Shown in pieces: positions 44,483-56,700 of a stretch of 64,000 bases of DNA (position 1 is the first letter of the stretch; every line of letters starts with the position of its first letter). Where the stretch lies: the NCBI GenBank assembly GCA_900553985.1, contig USFW01000004.1:30172-94171 (forward strand), given 5' to 3'. The notes beneath the pieces are model-generated. The model was given only the letters and a program-made list of their open reading frames with translations. It did not search any database and was not told the DNA's origin. The DNA is from an uncultured Clostridium sp. (lineage in GTDB: Bacteria > Bacillota > Clostridia > TANB77 > CAG-508). The position numbers and the translations under genes are program-made.

Positions 44483-45157
44483 TTAATCATTATTTTCTAT
44501 CAAATCGTTTAAATTGGTGATTGCGTTTGATTTTTTATAATCTTTAACACTATCATTGGGTGAATTATAATTAGCATATAGCTTGTCTAAATATCCAGGT
44601 GGATAAACTCTGCCTTGATAAGTATTCTTTTTTCCTTGATAGCCTTTATTGTTATTATTTATATATTTATTATTATTGCTATTATGGACTGTCGATTTTT
44701 TACACTCAAGAGTGTTGATTTCATGCACTCCTAACTGCTGATTTTCAACACTCCTAAATTTTTCTATTTTTTCACTTTCTATCATTCCTATTGTTTTGCC
44801 TAAATAAATAATATTTGGCATATTTTTGCCTTGCTTTTTCTCTTTTATAAGATTACATTCTTTTAATTGCACTAAAGCTGTATCTAATGCTGAACGTTTT
44901 ATATGTATTTTTTCCTGTATTTCTTCTCTCTTAAAAATTACATACATATCGCCTTTAGCATCATAGAATTGTATTTTTTTGTTACTTTCTATTTGTTTAA
45001 ATGATAATTCTAACCTATCGGTCAAAATAGAATATAGTAACATAGCATTAGGTGATAGAACTTTATATTCTTCTCTATTTAATAATTCTCTTGGAAATTG
45101 TATAAAACTTTCATAAGAAAGCTTGTCTGTTTTCTTAAATGGGGTGAATTCATACAT
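44483..45157 (-). CDS. RepA_N-type replication initiator, first copy
   Basis: This 224-residue protein has an N-terminal RepA_N winged-helix domain: FIQFPRELLNREEYKVLSPNAMLLYSIL, DRLELSFKQ, then DAKGDMYVIFKREEIQEKI ... LVQLKECNLIKEKKQG, MPNIIYLGK. A polar Asn/Lys tail follows (residues about 150-224). The true start is ATG 45157, preceded by AAAGGAGG; the ORF extension upstream runs into the IS left end. RepA_N proteins start plasmid or circular-intermediate replication. The IS lies between it and a second repA_N. Confidence 0.8.
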   Translation of the reverse strand: MYEFTPFKKTDKLSYESFIQFPRELLNREEYKVLSPNAMLLYSILTDRLELSFKQIESNKKIQFYDAKGDMYVIFKREEIQEKIHIKRSALDTALVQLKECNLIKEKKQGKNMPNIIYLGKTIGMIESEKIEKFRSVENQQLGVHEINTLECKKSTVHNSNNNKYINNNNKGYQGKKNTYQGRVYPPGYLDKLYANYNSPNDSVKDYKKSNAITNLNDLIENND

Positions 45158-45277
45158 TATAGACCTCCTTTCATCTAACTTAAATCTGGTGTTAGAATAG
45201 ATATATAGACACAAAATTTTACGAATCGAGAAAAAAATGATATAATATTATGTAAATGTAAAAGGAGTGTCTAAGAT

Positions 45278-45553
45278 ATGAAAACATATACAGAGGAATT
45301 TAAAAAAACAATTGTAGAATTATATGAAAATGGGAATAAAAACAAGTCAGAATTAGCAAGAGAATATGGCACATCAGAAGGAAATGTAAGAGCATGGATA
45401 AAAAAATATGGAAGAATAAAAACATCAACAGGAGAAATAACAAGTAATGATGAAATTTTAAAATTACAAAAAGAAAATCAAGAAATAAAAATAGAAAATG
45501 AAATACTAAAAAAAGCACTAGCCATATTCTCAAGACAACAGAAGATAAAATAA
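45278..45553 (+). CDS. IS3-family OrfA (HTH protein)
   Basis: This is a 91-residue protein. KTYTEEFKKTIVELYENGNKNKSELAREYGTSEG (helix-turn-helix, residues 2-36), VRAWIKKYGR, and a leucine-zipper-like coiled coil (EILKLQKENQEIKIENEILKKAL) form the standard OrfA. Near its end CTA-AAA-AAA-GCA supplies the A-AAA-AAA-G slippery heptamer, in the right phase for the -1 shift into orfB. Confidence 0.9.
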   Translation: MKTYTEEFKKTIVELYENGNKNKSELAREYGTSEGNVRAWIKKYGRIKTSTGEITSNDEILKLQKENQEIKIENEILKKALAIFSRQQKIK

Positions 45554-45564
45554 AATTTATAGAT

Positions 45565-46415
45565 ATGTTAAAAGATATTTATGATGTGAGAAGTTTGTGT
45601 AGAGCAGTAAAATTACATCATTCAGTGTATTACTATCATAAACAAAATAGAGAAAATTCATATAAAAAAGCAAATGAAGAATTAGATAAAAATATAAAAG
45701 AAGAGTATGAAAAATCAAAAAAAGATATGGATCTCCAAAAATAACAAAAATACTAAATAAACAAGGAATAAAAGTAAGTCAAAAAAGAGTTGCTAGAAGA
45801 ATGAAATTACTAGGACTTAAAAGTATAATAGTAAAAAAATATAATCATAAAGGAAATAAAAAAGTAGATGACACAAATAAAAAGAATTTATTGGAACAAA
45901 ATTTCAAAGCTGAGAAACCTATTGAAAAATGGGTTGGAGATATAACATATATTTATACAAAAGAAACAGGTTGGACATATTTAGAAATAGTAATGGACTT
46001 ATTTGATTTAAAAGTAATAGGCTGGTCATATGGAGTAAATATGACAACAGAATTAGTAATATCGGCATTTAAAAAAGCAAAGATACAAAGAGGTATAAAA
46101 AAAGGAATGATATTTCATTCAGATTTAGGAAGTCAATATACATCAAAAGAATATGAAAAAATCTTAATAGAAAATGAAGTGATACATTCTTACAGCAAAA
46201 AAGGATATCCGTATGATAATGCAAGTATGGAAAGCTTCAATGCCATATTAAAAAAAGAAGAAGTAAATGTAAATACGTATAAAACATTTAATGAAGCAAA
46301 ATTAGCTATATTTGAATTTATAGAAAGTTGGTATAATAATGTTAGAATACATAGTAGTCTTAACTATAAAACACCAGATGAAAAATATAATGAATATATT
46401 AAAAATATAGCATAA
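45565..46415 (+). pseudogene. IS3-family OrfB transposase (DDE), frameshifted
   Basis: The orfB frame continues from upstream as LKTTEDKIKFIDMLKDIYDVRSL and hits a stop near 45744. One base is missing in an A7G run at about 45719-45725. After the break RYGSPKITKILNKQG and the integrase core follow: WVGDITYIYTKE (first Asp), IFHSDLGSQYTS (second Asp) and YDNASMESFNAILKKEE (Glu). The A7G run is itself a -1 slippery sequence in the correct phase, so read-through by a second -1 shift is conceivable. A homopolymer deletion is simpler. Confidence 0.85.
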
Positions 46416-46526
46416 TTTAAAGTTGCTATAAATGTTAAAGATTTTCTTTAATATTTATAACAACTCCTCCAGCAAAGCTGGAATATTTTATAAAAATTCG
46501 TAGAAAAATGTGTCTAAAAACTTGAC

Positions 46527-47018
46527 CTAAATCCAATCAGTATTGATTATATTAGTCTTGATATTATTAGTATTGATTCCTCGTAAATTTTCCGAGTCAA
46601 GAGTCGTAGATTCTTCTATTCCAGAGTCGTAATTTTTACGATTCAAGAATCGTAAATTCTCCGAGTCTGAATGATTAATCTTTCCAACATATATTAAATT
46701 AGGTTTTCCTAAACCTTGTCTTTTTTCTTGAACAAGATTTACTTCCATTAATATTTTGAATGATTTAGTAACTGTTTTATCTGATAAATTTAATTTTTCT
46801 TGTACTTCTTCTCTTGTAAAAATTAGATAAACATTATTTTCTTCATCTATCCAATGATTTTTTTTAGATAAAGATAATCTATCTAATAAAAAAGCATATA
46901 GAATTTTACTATCTGAATTTAATTTGTTTTTATATTTTTCATTTACAAATAATTCTTGTGGAATTTGATAGTATTTATGCTCCAATGTTTCATGTGATTT
47001 GTAGGGTATAAAATCCAT
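46527..47018 (-). CDS. RepA_N-type replication initiator, second copy
   Basis: This 163-residue protein has the RepA_N core: YYQIPQELFVNEKYKN, NSDSKILYAFLLDRLSLSKKNHWIDEENNVYLIFTREEVQEKL, TVTKSFKILMEVNLVQEKRQGLGKPNLIYVGK. A short polar tail ends 10 bp from the IS right end; the natural C-terminus may have been altered by the insertion. The start ATG follows AGGAGAACTATTGTT. Repeats of TTGCGGAACATTT lie just upstream and are candidate binding sites. Its N-terminal half is nearly the same as the decayed copy at 31774. Confidence 0.85.
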   Translation of the reverse strand: MDFIPYKSHETLEHKYYQIPQELFVNEKYKNKLNSDSKILYAFLLDRLSLSKKNHWIDEENNVYLIFTREEVQEKLNLSDKTVTKSFKILMEVNLVQEKRQGLGKPNLIYVGKINHSDSENLRFLNRKNYDSGIEESTTLDSENLRGINTNNIKTNIINTDWI

Positions 47019-47082
47019 AACAATAGTTCTCCTTTCAGTTTTGAAAATCCTGAAAGTGTTGAAATATCAATTGATTTTGGTT

Positions 47083-47148
47083 TGCGGAACATTTCTGAAC
47101 ATTTTTCTAATGGCAAAAATTCATTGCGGAACATTTTGCGGAACAAAA
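47083..47148. repeat. Iteron-like repeats upstream of repA_N
   Basis: TTGCGGAACATTT occurs at 47083, again within 47124-47137, and in overlapping form as TTGCGGAACAAAA from about 47136, with a degenerate TCTGAACATTTTT copy between. G/C-containing repeats just before an initiator gene are typical origin sequences. Confidence 0.6.
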
Positions 47149-47289
47149 TAATCGGATTTTTAAGAATTTTTTAGAACTTTTTAGAATTAAACTAAAAACA
47201 ACTATTTCCTAAAATCCTAGAAAATAGTATCTTTATATAATAAAAACTGCTTTCAAGTTCTTTCGAATTTTCTTGAAAACAGCTCTAAA

Positions 47290-47304
47290 TATGGTCGAGG
47301 TGAC
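47290..47304. mobile_element. Right attachment site (tRNA-Pro end) of the young element
   Basis: TATGGTCGAGGTGAC is identical to 32330-32344. The copy is inside the functional tRNA-Pro gene, so the tRNA stays intact while the element displaces its old downstream sequence. Element length between the repeats is about 15.0 kb. Confidence 0.85.
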
Positions 47305-47367
47305 AGGGATCGAACCTGCGACCTCATGGTCCCAAACCACGCGCGCTACCAACTGCGCTACACCTCG
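47292..47367 (-). tRNA. tRNA-Pro (TGG), integration target
   Basis: The minus strand folds as a cloverleaf with acceptor CGAGGTG/CACCTCG, anticodon loop TTTGGGA (anticodon TGG) and encoded CCA. Its 3' end is the integration site of the island. Confidence 0.95.
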
Positions 47368-47444
47368 ATTTTTCCTAATGCCTATATAATATAACACATT
47401 TTTTTAACATTTGCAAGATTTTTTGAAAATTTTTTTAAATTTTA

Positions 47445-47473
47445 TTGAAATTTTTTTATTTATACCTTATAAT
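47445..47473 (+). promoter_or_regulatory. Promoter of tRNA-Arg(ACG)
   Basis: TTGAAA (47445-47450), 17 nt, TATAAT (47468-47473), with the tRNA starting 26 nt downstream. Confidence 0.7.
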
Positions 47474-47498
47474 GTAATAGTAGATTTTATATCAATAT

Positions 47499-47575
47499 GC
47501 AGCAGTAGCTTAGCTGGATAGAGCACTCGGCTACGAACCGAGAGGTCGGGGATTCGAATTCCTCCTGCTGCACCA
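47499..47575 (+). tRNA. tRNA-Arg (ACG), CCA encoded
   Basis: It has a full cloverleaf with anticodon loop CTACGAA and acceptor GCAGCAG/CTGCTGC. With A34 modified to inosine it reads CGT, CGC and CGA but not CGG, which matters for the CGG frameshift observation. Confidence 0.95.
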
Positions 47576-47577
47576 AA

Positions 47578-47604
47578 ACCTTCAAATGCGTTTGAAGGTT
47601 TTTT
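47578..47604 (+). terminator. Terminator of tRNA-Arg(ACG)
   Basis: ACCTTCAAA-TGCG-TTTGAAGGT followed by TTTTTATTTT. Confidence 0.85.
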
Positions 47605-47723
47605 ATTTTCCTTTTTATTATATATAAACCCTATTAAACTTTTTAGTTTGCAACACAAAACGAAAAAATTTAACTTCAAAATTTATTTTCACAATAAAAT
47701 CAGAGTTTTTAAATATACACAAA

Positions 47724-47755
47724 AAAAGAAGATAGACTTCTCTATCTTCTTTTTA
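47724..47755. terminator. Terminator of the giant M26 gene
   Basis: AAAAAGAAGATAGA pairs with TCTATCTTCTTTTT around a 4-nt loop, 3 nt past the stop codon at 47759. The stem works on both strands. Confidence 0.85.
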
Positions 47756-47758
47756 ATA

Positions 47759-50700
47759 TTATTTTCTTAATCCTCCAAAATCAATTATCTTTGGGAATTT
47801 TGTAGGATCTGGACTATATGGGAATGGGCTTTCTGAATAGTTTCTTTCTTCTATATTGTCTAAGTCCCATATGCTTTCATCTAAGTGTAATATATTTTTA
47901 TAGAATTCTTTGCTTAATAATTGTTCTTTTGTTACTTCTTTTATATTTGTTCCATTCCTATTTGAAATTCCTTGTTCATCTGCATTTTCATAGCAATTTG
48001 TAATAAATTCTATGTTTGCTGCATTTGGTATCATGGCAAATTTATTAAGTAAAATATCATATAGTGTTTTTCCTATAGATATAGAATTTTTGATTTCTGT
48101 TTTTCCTTCTATTTTTCCTATAAATAATCCACTATTTTTGGCAGTTTCTTCTTTATATCCTCTACCTATAATATTAGCTACTACATTTTCAATTTTAATT
48201 CCACCATGGCTTAATCCTATAACTGATCCACTTTCACTTCCTGCTGTGTGCATTTCGCCTTGAACATAACAGTTTTTAATGCTTCCTCCTGTTTTTTCGC
48301 TAATAAATGTTGAAGATTTGTTTCCACAGTTAGCAATTTTTGATTCTGTCATTATAAATGCTTCTGTTACATTTATTTTTTCAAATACTGAATCTTTATC
48401 ATTTACTGTTATTACTGCAATATTATTGTTTCCTGTCATAATGATTTTATTAAATCTCATATTATAGAATTTTGCTTCTGTTGATTTTTTTGTAAATGCT
48501 GCTACATTGTTTTGAGTTTTGTCGCTGTTCCAAGTGTCTATATATTGCGTATATGGTGGTTTATTCCATACTATTCCATGTTGGAAGTTTTCTATATTTA
48601 AGTTTTGTGCTGTTCCACTAAATTGTTCAAATATACTAGCATTACTTAGATTCTTTATTGTGTGTCCATTTCCGTCAATTACTCCGAAGAATGTTCCTGC
48701 TATTACTGAACTTCCTAGATTATAGGTCTTTCCTGAGAAGTCTAAGTCTTTTGTTAATGTATATCTTCCATCTGGTTTTGTTGATAGTTTTTCTATAAAT
48801 TCATCTACTGAGTTTATATTTTCTCTTAATATAATAGGTATGTTTTTGTTAGGGTCTAGATTTTTTAATCTTGGAACTTCTTCATTTACTATTCCTGTAA
48901 AGTCCCATACCTTTTCGTTCCATCCTAAAGTATTTTTATAGAAGTTCTGATTTGTAATTTCTGATTTTGTTGCAACTTTTATTTTTCCATCAAAGTTAAT
49001 GTCTTTTCTCTCTAATGTAGAAGTTCCTGTGTTGTCTTCATATTCATAATTTCCTTTATAATTACTTAGTTGCTCTTTTTCTGTTGCTCCATCAAATTTA
49101 TATTGCTTATATTGGTTTCCAAGTGAAATATTGTTTTGAACTGTTGAGTTGTTTGTTGATTTTCCTATAAATCCTGCTACTGCATTTGTTCCATTTACAG
49201 TTGCATTACTGAAACTTTTTGTAACAGAGGAATTTGTTAATAATCCTATTAGCCCTCCAATATTAGTATTTCCTTGTACATTTCCTATTGAATAAGAGTT
49301 TAAAATGATAGATCTATTATGAACTTCTCCTATTAGACCTCCTATTGCATTTCCTTTTGATTTTACTTTTCCATTTGCTGAACTTTCTTGTATTTGGCTT
49401 TGTCCTAGATATCCTGCAATCATACCAACTCTGGTATTTCCTGATATCGTGGCATCTGTTATATGGGTATTTGTTATAGAAGAGTTTGTCATACTTCCAA
49501 TTAGTCCACCAATTTGTTTGTTGGTTGATATAACTTCTATTTTATTTCCTATTACATTTTCTATTTCACTATATTCTGCTTTTCTTGCTAATGCTCCTAC
49601 ATCTGCTACTGTATTAGAAATTTTACTATTTTCTAATTTTAAGTTTGAAATATGTGCAAGTTTTAATGTATCGAAAATTGGTAATGTGTTTCCTGTTATT
49701 TTATGACCTTGTCCATCTATTTTTCCTATAAAGTTTCCATCTATTATTGCATTTTCTCCAGTTAGTGAAGATACATCTATATCATTATCTAATACATAAT
49801 ATCCTGATGGATTTTCTTTTAGTTTTTGTTTGAATTCTTTTGCTGATTTTATATGCACTTTATTTGTTTCATTTTCACCATTTAATACTTCTTGTCTAAA
49901 ATCATCTGTTATTCGTTTTACATAGTGATAGTTTCTTCTTCTAACATTTGTACTATTTGTTACATTTCTATCTCCATTTTGTGCATCTATTTTTAGGGCA
50001 TTTATATATGTTTCCTTTAATTCATCAGCATTTACATATGTTACTTTATTCCAGCTGTCTTCCATTAATTTGTAACGCTCTTGTTTGAATTTTTCCCATG
50101 TCATTGTACTATCATTTGTAATCTTCTTAATAGCCTCTAAATCATTTTTGCTTTTTCCACTATAATAAGTAACATAACCACCATCATATCCACCTATTCC
50201 AAGCATTTGCCAAGCTGTATATTTAAATCCGTAGGTATGTGTTCTTCCATTTTCATTATATGGTTGATACCATCTTCTGATATACATACCTTCTGAACCA
50301 TAAGCTCCTTCTCCTGTTTGTGTTGTGTTTCCTGTTACTCCTGGCTTTATAGTAATTTGATTATCCCATAAATCATTTACTGTTTTTAAGTTCATTTTTT
50401 CAAATTCTTCTTTTGAAATTGTTTTCCATCCTACTGTTGAATAATCTTTTGGTGCATTTGGATAGTAAATTTGTACTGCTACTTTTGATTGTTCTTCTGG
50501 TGTTAATTCTAAAAATGCTTTTGCTTCTACATAATCTAAAAAGTCAATTGTTTCGAACATTCTTTTATAGTAGCTTTCAATTTTTTCTTTAGAGTTGATT
50601 CTTTCTGGTGTTAAATTTGTTGTAACCATTTGGTTATCATTGTAATTATAACTTAAATTAAAGTTTATGTCTCCATCTCCTGCTCCTTGAGATGTATTTC

Positions 50701-53700
50701 CATCTGTATAATCCTCTGATCCACTTATTCCATCAGATGAGGCTCCTCCGCCTATTGGTCTAAATCCGTTGTTTTTAAAAAATAATCTCGCTGTTTGGTT
50801 ATGACCTGTTTCATGTGTCCAAGTAGAATAACTATTTAGTGCATGATTTACTACAAAATATATTCTTTGACTTCCTGCATATGCTCCTACTCCACCTATC
50901 ATAGACCATTCATTTAATATCTCATTAAAATTCTTGTGGAATAAATCATTGGTTTTTGCATTAAATTGCTCTCCTAATCCTGGTAAAAATCTAGTATCTA
51001 TAGCTATATCACATATATTGTTAAAATATTTGCTTTCTATAAATCCTGCTGCTGTTCCATAGAATGTTGCTACTTGGTTTGCAAAGTTTTGCATTTTATT
51101 TAGTAATGTTTGTTGTTGTGTTTTGTTTGTAGGATCTGTTATATATACTCTTTGTGAACCTACAAAAAATACTGTTGGTGTTGATATCATATACCCTGCA
51201 TTTTCTGGTAATGTTAAAAGCGATAGCATATATTCTGGTCTCTTTTTTAGTTGTGTCCATGCTCTGTAATCGATATCACTTTCTTCATGCCCTTTTGCTT
51301 GAGTTTCTACTAAAGGTCCTTTAAAGTTTGCTGTAAACCAATCATTTGGATTTTTGTTATCTGTTAAAATTTTAATATTGTATTCAATAAAGTCTCCTAT
51401 TTGCGCTATTCCAAATCTAGGAGCTAATGTATCTCTATAAAATTGATAATTCATATGACTGTTTTTCCATTTGCTGTTCCAAAATTCTGATATTAAATCA
51501 TTTACTTTTGTATTTTCTCTATATAATTCTCCCTTGAACAACATAATGTCTAACATGTTTGCTCCATCCATATTTATTCCATAGAAACGAGAATAATAAT
51601 TATATGCAAATAGAATTCTTTTTATTTCATTACTATTAAGTAATTTATTTTTTACTATTGTGTTTAGTATTTCATTTTCCATTGTTATACTATATCCACT
51701 TGCATTAGCTAAATATTTATAAATGAAATTATTTACATTTTCTCTTTTTCTTATATTTTCATTAAAATGTTCTTTATATGCTGGATGACCTCTATCTAGA
51801 GCTACCATTCCTTTTAAGTCTTTTTCATATTCTAAGTTTTGTATATAATTGCTTAAATCATTTATAATTGTTGCATCTTGTTTTATAATATATTTATCAA
51901 AATTGTATTCCACATTTAGTTCATTGATATGATAATTTGCTATGTTTCCATATGTATCTTTAAATTTTAGAGTATAATTTTTAGTTGTGTTATCATCAAA
52001 TACAACTTTTATAGAATTTAGATTTTTATAACTTTCTTTTGTAATAGCAACCACCAAATTTCCTTTATTATCATATGGTAATACTGTTTTTATTATTTTT
52101 TTACTTAATACATAGTCTTTACTAATTTTAGTTCCGTCTAATACTAAATATTTTGCATCATAAAATGGCATTAATTTATATAAATTACTATATAAAATTT
52201 CTTTTTCTTTATTATATTCTGCCATTTTTTCTAGTCTAGTCTTATCTGGTATGTATAATGCTTTTGGGTCTGTTTCTTCTTTCGCCTTGTTAGGATCGTC
52301 ATTTTTTAATGTTGGTATTTTATTATAGCTACATTCTGCTAAATTCCATATATTTTCATCAAGTCCTGCTTGTTTTTTGCAAAATTCCTCATTGAAGTCA
52401 TTTTTAGATATTTTTTCAATTTGTATATTATTGTTATCTGTTAATGTTGATTCTTCCATTACATAGTTTTTAGTAAATATATCTAAACTAGCATTTGCAC
52501 CATATAATTTATGAGAATTTTTTCCTGTGGCAAAACTAATATTTTGCTTCAATTTGATTTGGGTTGCATCTTTTGCAAAACCTACTATTCCCCCAACTCC
52601 ATATGGTCCTCCTGTTGCATCTATATTTACTTTTGCTATACAGTTTTTAATATAACTTTGCTCAGAAACATATCTATCTACAAGTCCTGCTATTCCTCCC
52701 ATTTCTGTATTTCCTGCAATTGAACCTATTACATAACAATTTTCTATTGTAGAGCTATTAATATATCCTGTAATTCCTCCAATTCCTCCAACAATCGTAT
52801 TTTGTGGTCCTGTTATATTAAGTCCTGTAACACTACATTCTTTAACTGTACTACTTATAACTTTTCCAGTTAATCCACCATAATATGAGTACATTAAAGA
52901 TGTTGTAATAGCTACATCTTTAACATGAACATTTTTTAGGTTGCTATTGCTTGTTTCATTTGCAAGAGCTCCTCTTCCTGTTACATCATTTGTATTTGAT
53001 AAGTAAATATTTTCTAGAACTAAGTCTTTAATAGTTGCACCTTCAATATAGTCAAAAATTGGTTTAGATAAATTATATATTTTGTGTCCATTACCATTTA
53101 ATGTTCCTTTAAATCTTATGTCTGCTCCTAATAAAGATCTATTGTCACCTGAAATTGTTGATGCATCATAGTCTCTAGTCAATTCATATGTTCCATTTGG
53201 ATTTTCTCTCATTTTCTTTATTAAATTTGCTAATGAATTATTAGTAGCTTTATAGTTTTCTACTGTTCCATAGTCTACTTCTAGCTTATCTTTTTTCATA
53301 TAGTTTTCATATTGGACTACATTCTCATAATCTAATTCAAGTTTTAATATTTTATTTTCTTCTCTATATCCTTTTAATGGTGCATAAAATGTAGGCATAT
53401 CTTTCATTTCAACTTTTACTAAAAATTGATCTGCTTTTTCTAATTCATAAGTATATAAACTTGTTACTTCCTCAATTTTATCTCCATTTTTTCTGTATAA
53501 ATATACGTCTAATACATCTTTCATTTCTATTTTTCGGATTGTAAATTCCATTTCTTTTTCTAATAGAAGTTGAGATTTGTGTGAATTATTTTCATCTGTT
53601 CCTAAGTTATAATCTGCTACTACTTTTATATAGTAATATTCACTATTTGTTTTATCAAAAATTATTTCATTATTGTTTGCTTGTAAATCTTGTGTTTTTA

Positions 53701-56700
53701 TTTCATTTTTGTTTTTGTCTGTAATAATAATTTTTCCATTTACAATTGTTTGTTCATTGTCATTTAATACAAATTTTGCTTTTATTTTATTTTGATTTTC
53801 TGTCTCTTCATTATATGAAAATTCCGTTATTGTAGGTTTATCTTTTAGGACTTCTATTTCTATTTTGGCTTCATTTATAAGTTTTAATTCTACACCATTT
53901 GATAGAACTACATTTTCTATTTTTATTTCTTTTTTTCCACTTGCATCATAACCTGGTAATATAACTGAATACTTGTCTGTTCCTGTTTTTCTTGTTGTTT
54001 TATATGTTTTTCCATTTATAATTACATTTTCAGGTATAAAATCAGATGCATTTGTGCTAGTAAAATTTAGAATTATTTCTTCATTTTTATTAAAATATAT
54101 TGTATCCTTTTCTTTACTAGATGTCTTTAATTCTTTAACTTCTAGTTTGTAATCATGTATTAGTGTAATTGGTATTTGTTTTAATAATTGCTCTTTTTGA
54201 ATATATTCTTCTGTTGCTGTAAACCTATTATATGTACCTAAAACTTTTGCTGTATAAGAAATGCCTTCTTCTACATGATCAAAAGTAACTCTTCCTTTTC
54301 CATTTTCATCTTTTATAATTTCTTTTTCTTCTACAATTTGGTCTTTATTTAATAATTGCACCTTTCCACTTATATAACTATTGTCTATATCATTTATTGA
54401 AAAACTTAAAGTTACCTCTTTTCGTCCTAAACTGTCTTCTTGTTTTACATCACTAATTGTTGGTATGTCTTTTAGAACATTTACTTGTAATGTGTTTTTA
54501 CTATCTATTTCTGTTCCGTCTTTAAAAATTATTTTTGTTGTTTCTATATTTAGTAATTGTGCTATATTTCCAGTTTGAACTGTGATTTTGTATTTTCCAT
54601 TAGGTAATTTTGTTGCTTTATAATTTATGCTATTTACACGAATTTTTTCTATTGGCTGTTCACTATTTGTTTCTATTTCATATGTTATATTTACTGCTTC
54701 ATTTTTTTCTACTTCTGTTTTGTCTATTTGTGCTTGTTTTATATCTGCATAAATAATTGCTGGTATTTCTTGTTCTAATAATATTTTATTTTTTGATATT
54801 TCTGTATCTGTTACTCTGTAACTTGCAACTATTTGTGCTGTATATTTTGTTGAGTTTTTTGTTTTTAGTGTTGTTTCTATTATGCCTTTTCTTATTTCTT
54901 CTAAGTTTAAATCTTTACTTTCAATTACGTTCTTTTTAGCATCATAAATTATAACTTTTGCACTTTCTATTGATTTTCCTTCATCTACAATATTAAATTT
55001 AATTTTAATATTTTTATCTATTATGCTTTCTTGTGCTTCAAAATTAGTTATGCTAGGTTTCTTTTCTTCTATTTTAACTTGAATATTGTTATTTTTATCT
55101 AAAGTAAATTCTTTTCCATTTTCAAGTTTTACTTTTTCTATTGTTATTGTTTGATTTCCTAAATTTTCAATTCCATCTATTGTTGTAATATAATGATTAT
55201 TTTTTTCTATTATTTTATATTCTTTTCCATTAATTGTTACAATAGCTGGTTTGAATATATTATTTTTAGTAGTTTCAAAGGCTACATTTGTACTATCAAA
55301 TAAAACTTGAATTTGTTCTCCTCTTGTAAATGTTGCACTTATTACATCATTTTTTAAGGTTTGTATATTAGATATTTTAAATTTATAATCTAAATTAACA
55401 GTGAATTCTTTTGAGTAGATTATACTTTCTCCTTTATATTCATTTTCTGGTAATTGTTCTGGTGCTAAATTATAATTTACTTCTATTTTAACAACATAAC
55501 TTTTTCCATCTTGTACTGGTATTTCTTGTTTATTATTTCCTGATTTTATAGCATTTTGAACTACTATTTTATCTTTCCCTTCTGTTTTTTCATATGCTGT
55601 AAATTGCGCTGAAGTAATACTGTTTTCTGCATCTATTAATTCAAAGCTAATATTTGCTTTTTGTTCAAATGTTTCTTCTAGCTTATATGATTTTTCATCT
55701 ATAAAAGGCTTTTCTTTTAATACACTTATAGCAAAATTATAATCTACTTTTACTTCTTCATCTGTAGAAAGTATAACTTTTGAAAATTTTAATTCTTTTT
55801 TCTCTGCTATATTTCCTACATTTATTTTTATTTTGTACTCATTTCCACCTTCGATTGTTCTTTTTACTTCATATTCTGCATTATTTATTATTACTTTCTT
55901 TATCTCAGTGTCATCATAATTTATTTTCCCTATAAATGATATTTCTATTTCTTGATTTTTATTTGGATAGTAATTTTCTGTATTAATATTTTCTAGTTCT
56001 ACTACATATTTTCTTTTATTTTCTATCTTCTTTATTAAAAGTGTTAAGTCTGTTACTGTTATTTTTTGGTCATTATTTAAGTCTGCATTTTCTAATTTAT
56101 GAACTGCTAATCTTTCAAGTCCTATTAGATGTTTTTCGATTAATTCTACATCTGTATAATCAATCAATCCATCATCATTTACTTCTCCCTTTTTGGAGTT
56201 ATCTATAATTGTTGCATATGTAGTTCCTGCTAATTGTGCTGTTAAAATAATTGCTAATATCATTCCTATTATCTTTTTGTCTTTAGCCTTTATTTTTTTA
56301 TCAATTTTTTTGTATTTTATGAATGAATATATTGCAATTAGTAATACTATTTCTATTGCAATAAATATAAAAGTTTCAGTATTTCCTAATCCTGTTTTTG
56401 GTATATCTGTTTGAGGCTTATTAGGTTTATTTTGATTGTTTTGTGAATTGTTTTCTTGTCCTCCATTAGCATTTTCTTGATTGTTATTTCCTTGATTACC
56501 ATTGTTTTCCTGATTGTTATTATCTTGATTATTATTACCTTGGCTATCATCTGTTCCTGGCTTATTACCACCATCTGGGTTAGTTTCTTCTTGAATAACT
56601 TTGATATCTATCTTTGAATCTTGTATTTCTATATCTTTTTTTCCTTGAGAAGTTGCTTGATTCTTAATTATTATATTTGACTCTCCTGCTTTTGCATTAC

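Larger units (their letters stand above)
45206..46516 (+). mobile_element. IS3-family (IS150-like) insertion sequence, 1311 bp
   Basis: The terminal inverted repeats are 45206-45226 and 46496-46516; both begin TAGACACA and end TACGAAT in their own orientation, with 17 of 21 positions matching. Inside are overlapping orfA and orfB in the usual -1 arrangement. I could not see a convincing target duplication (left flank ...AGATATA, right flank AAAACTT...). It is inserted between the two repA_N genes of the element. Confidence 0.85.

Noticed and set aside
45199..46523. Target-site duplication of the IS
   Set aside because: The immediate flanks (AGATATA and AAAACTT) share no convincing 3-5-bp direct repeat.
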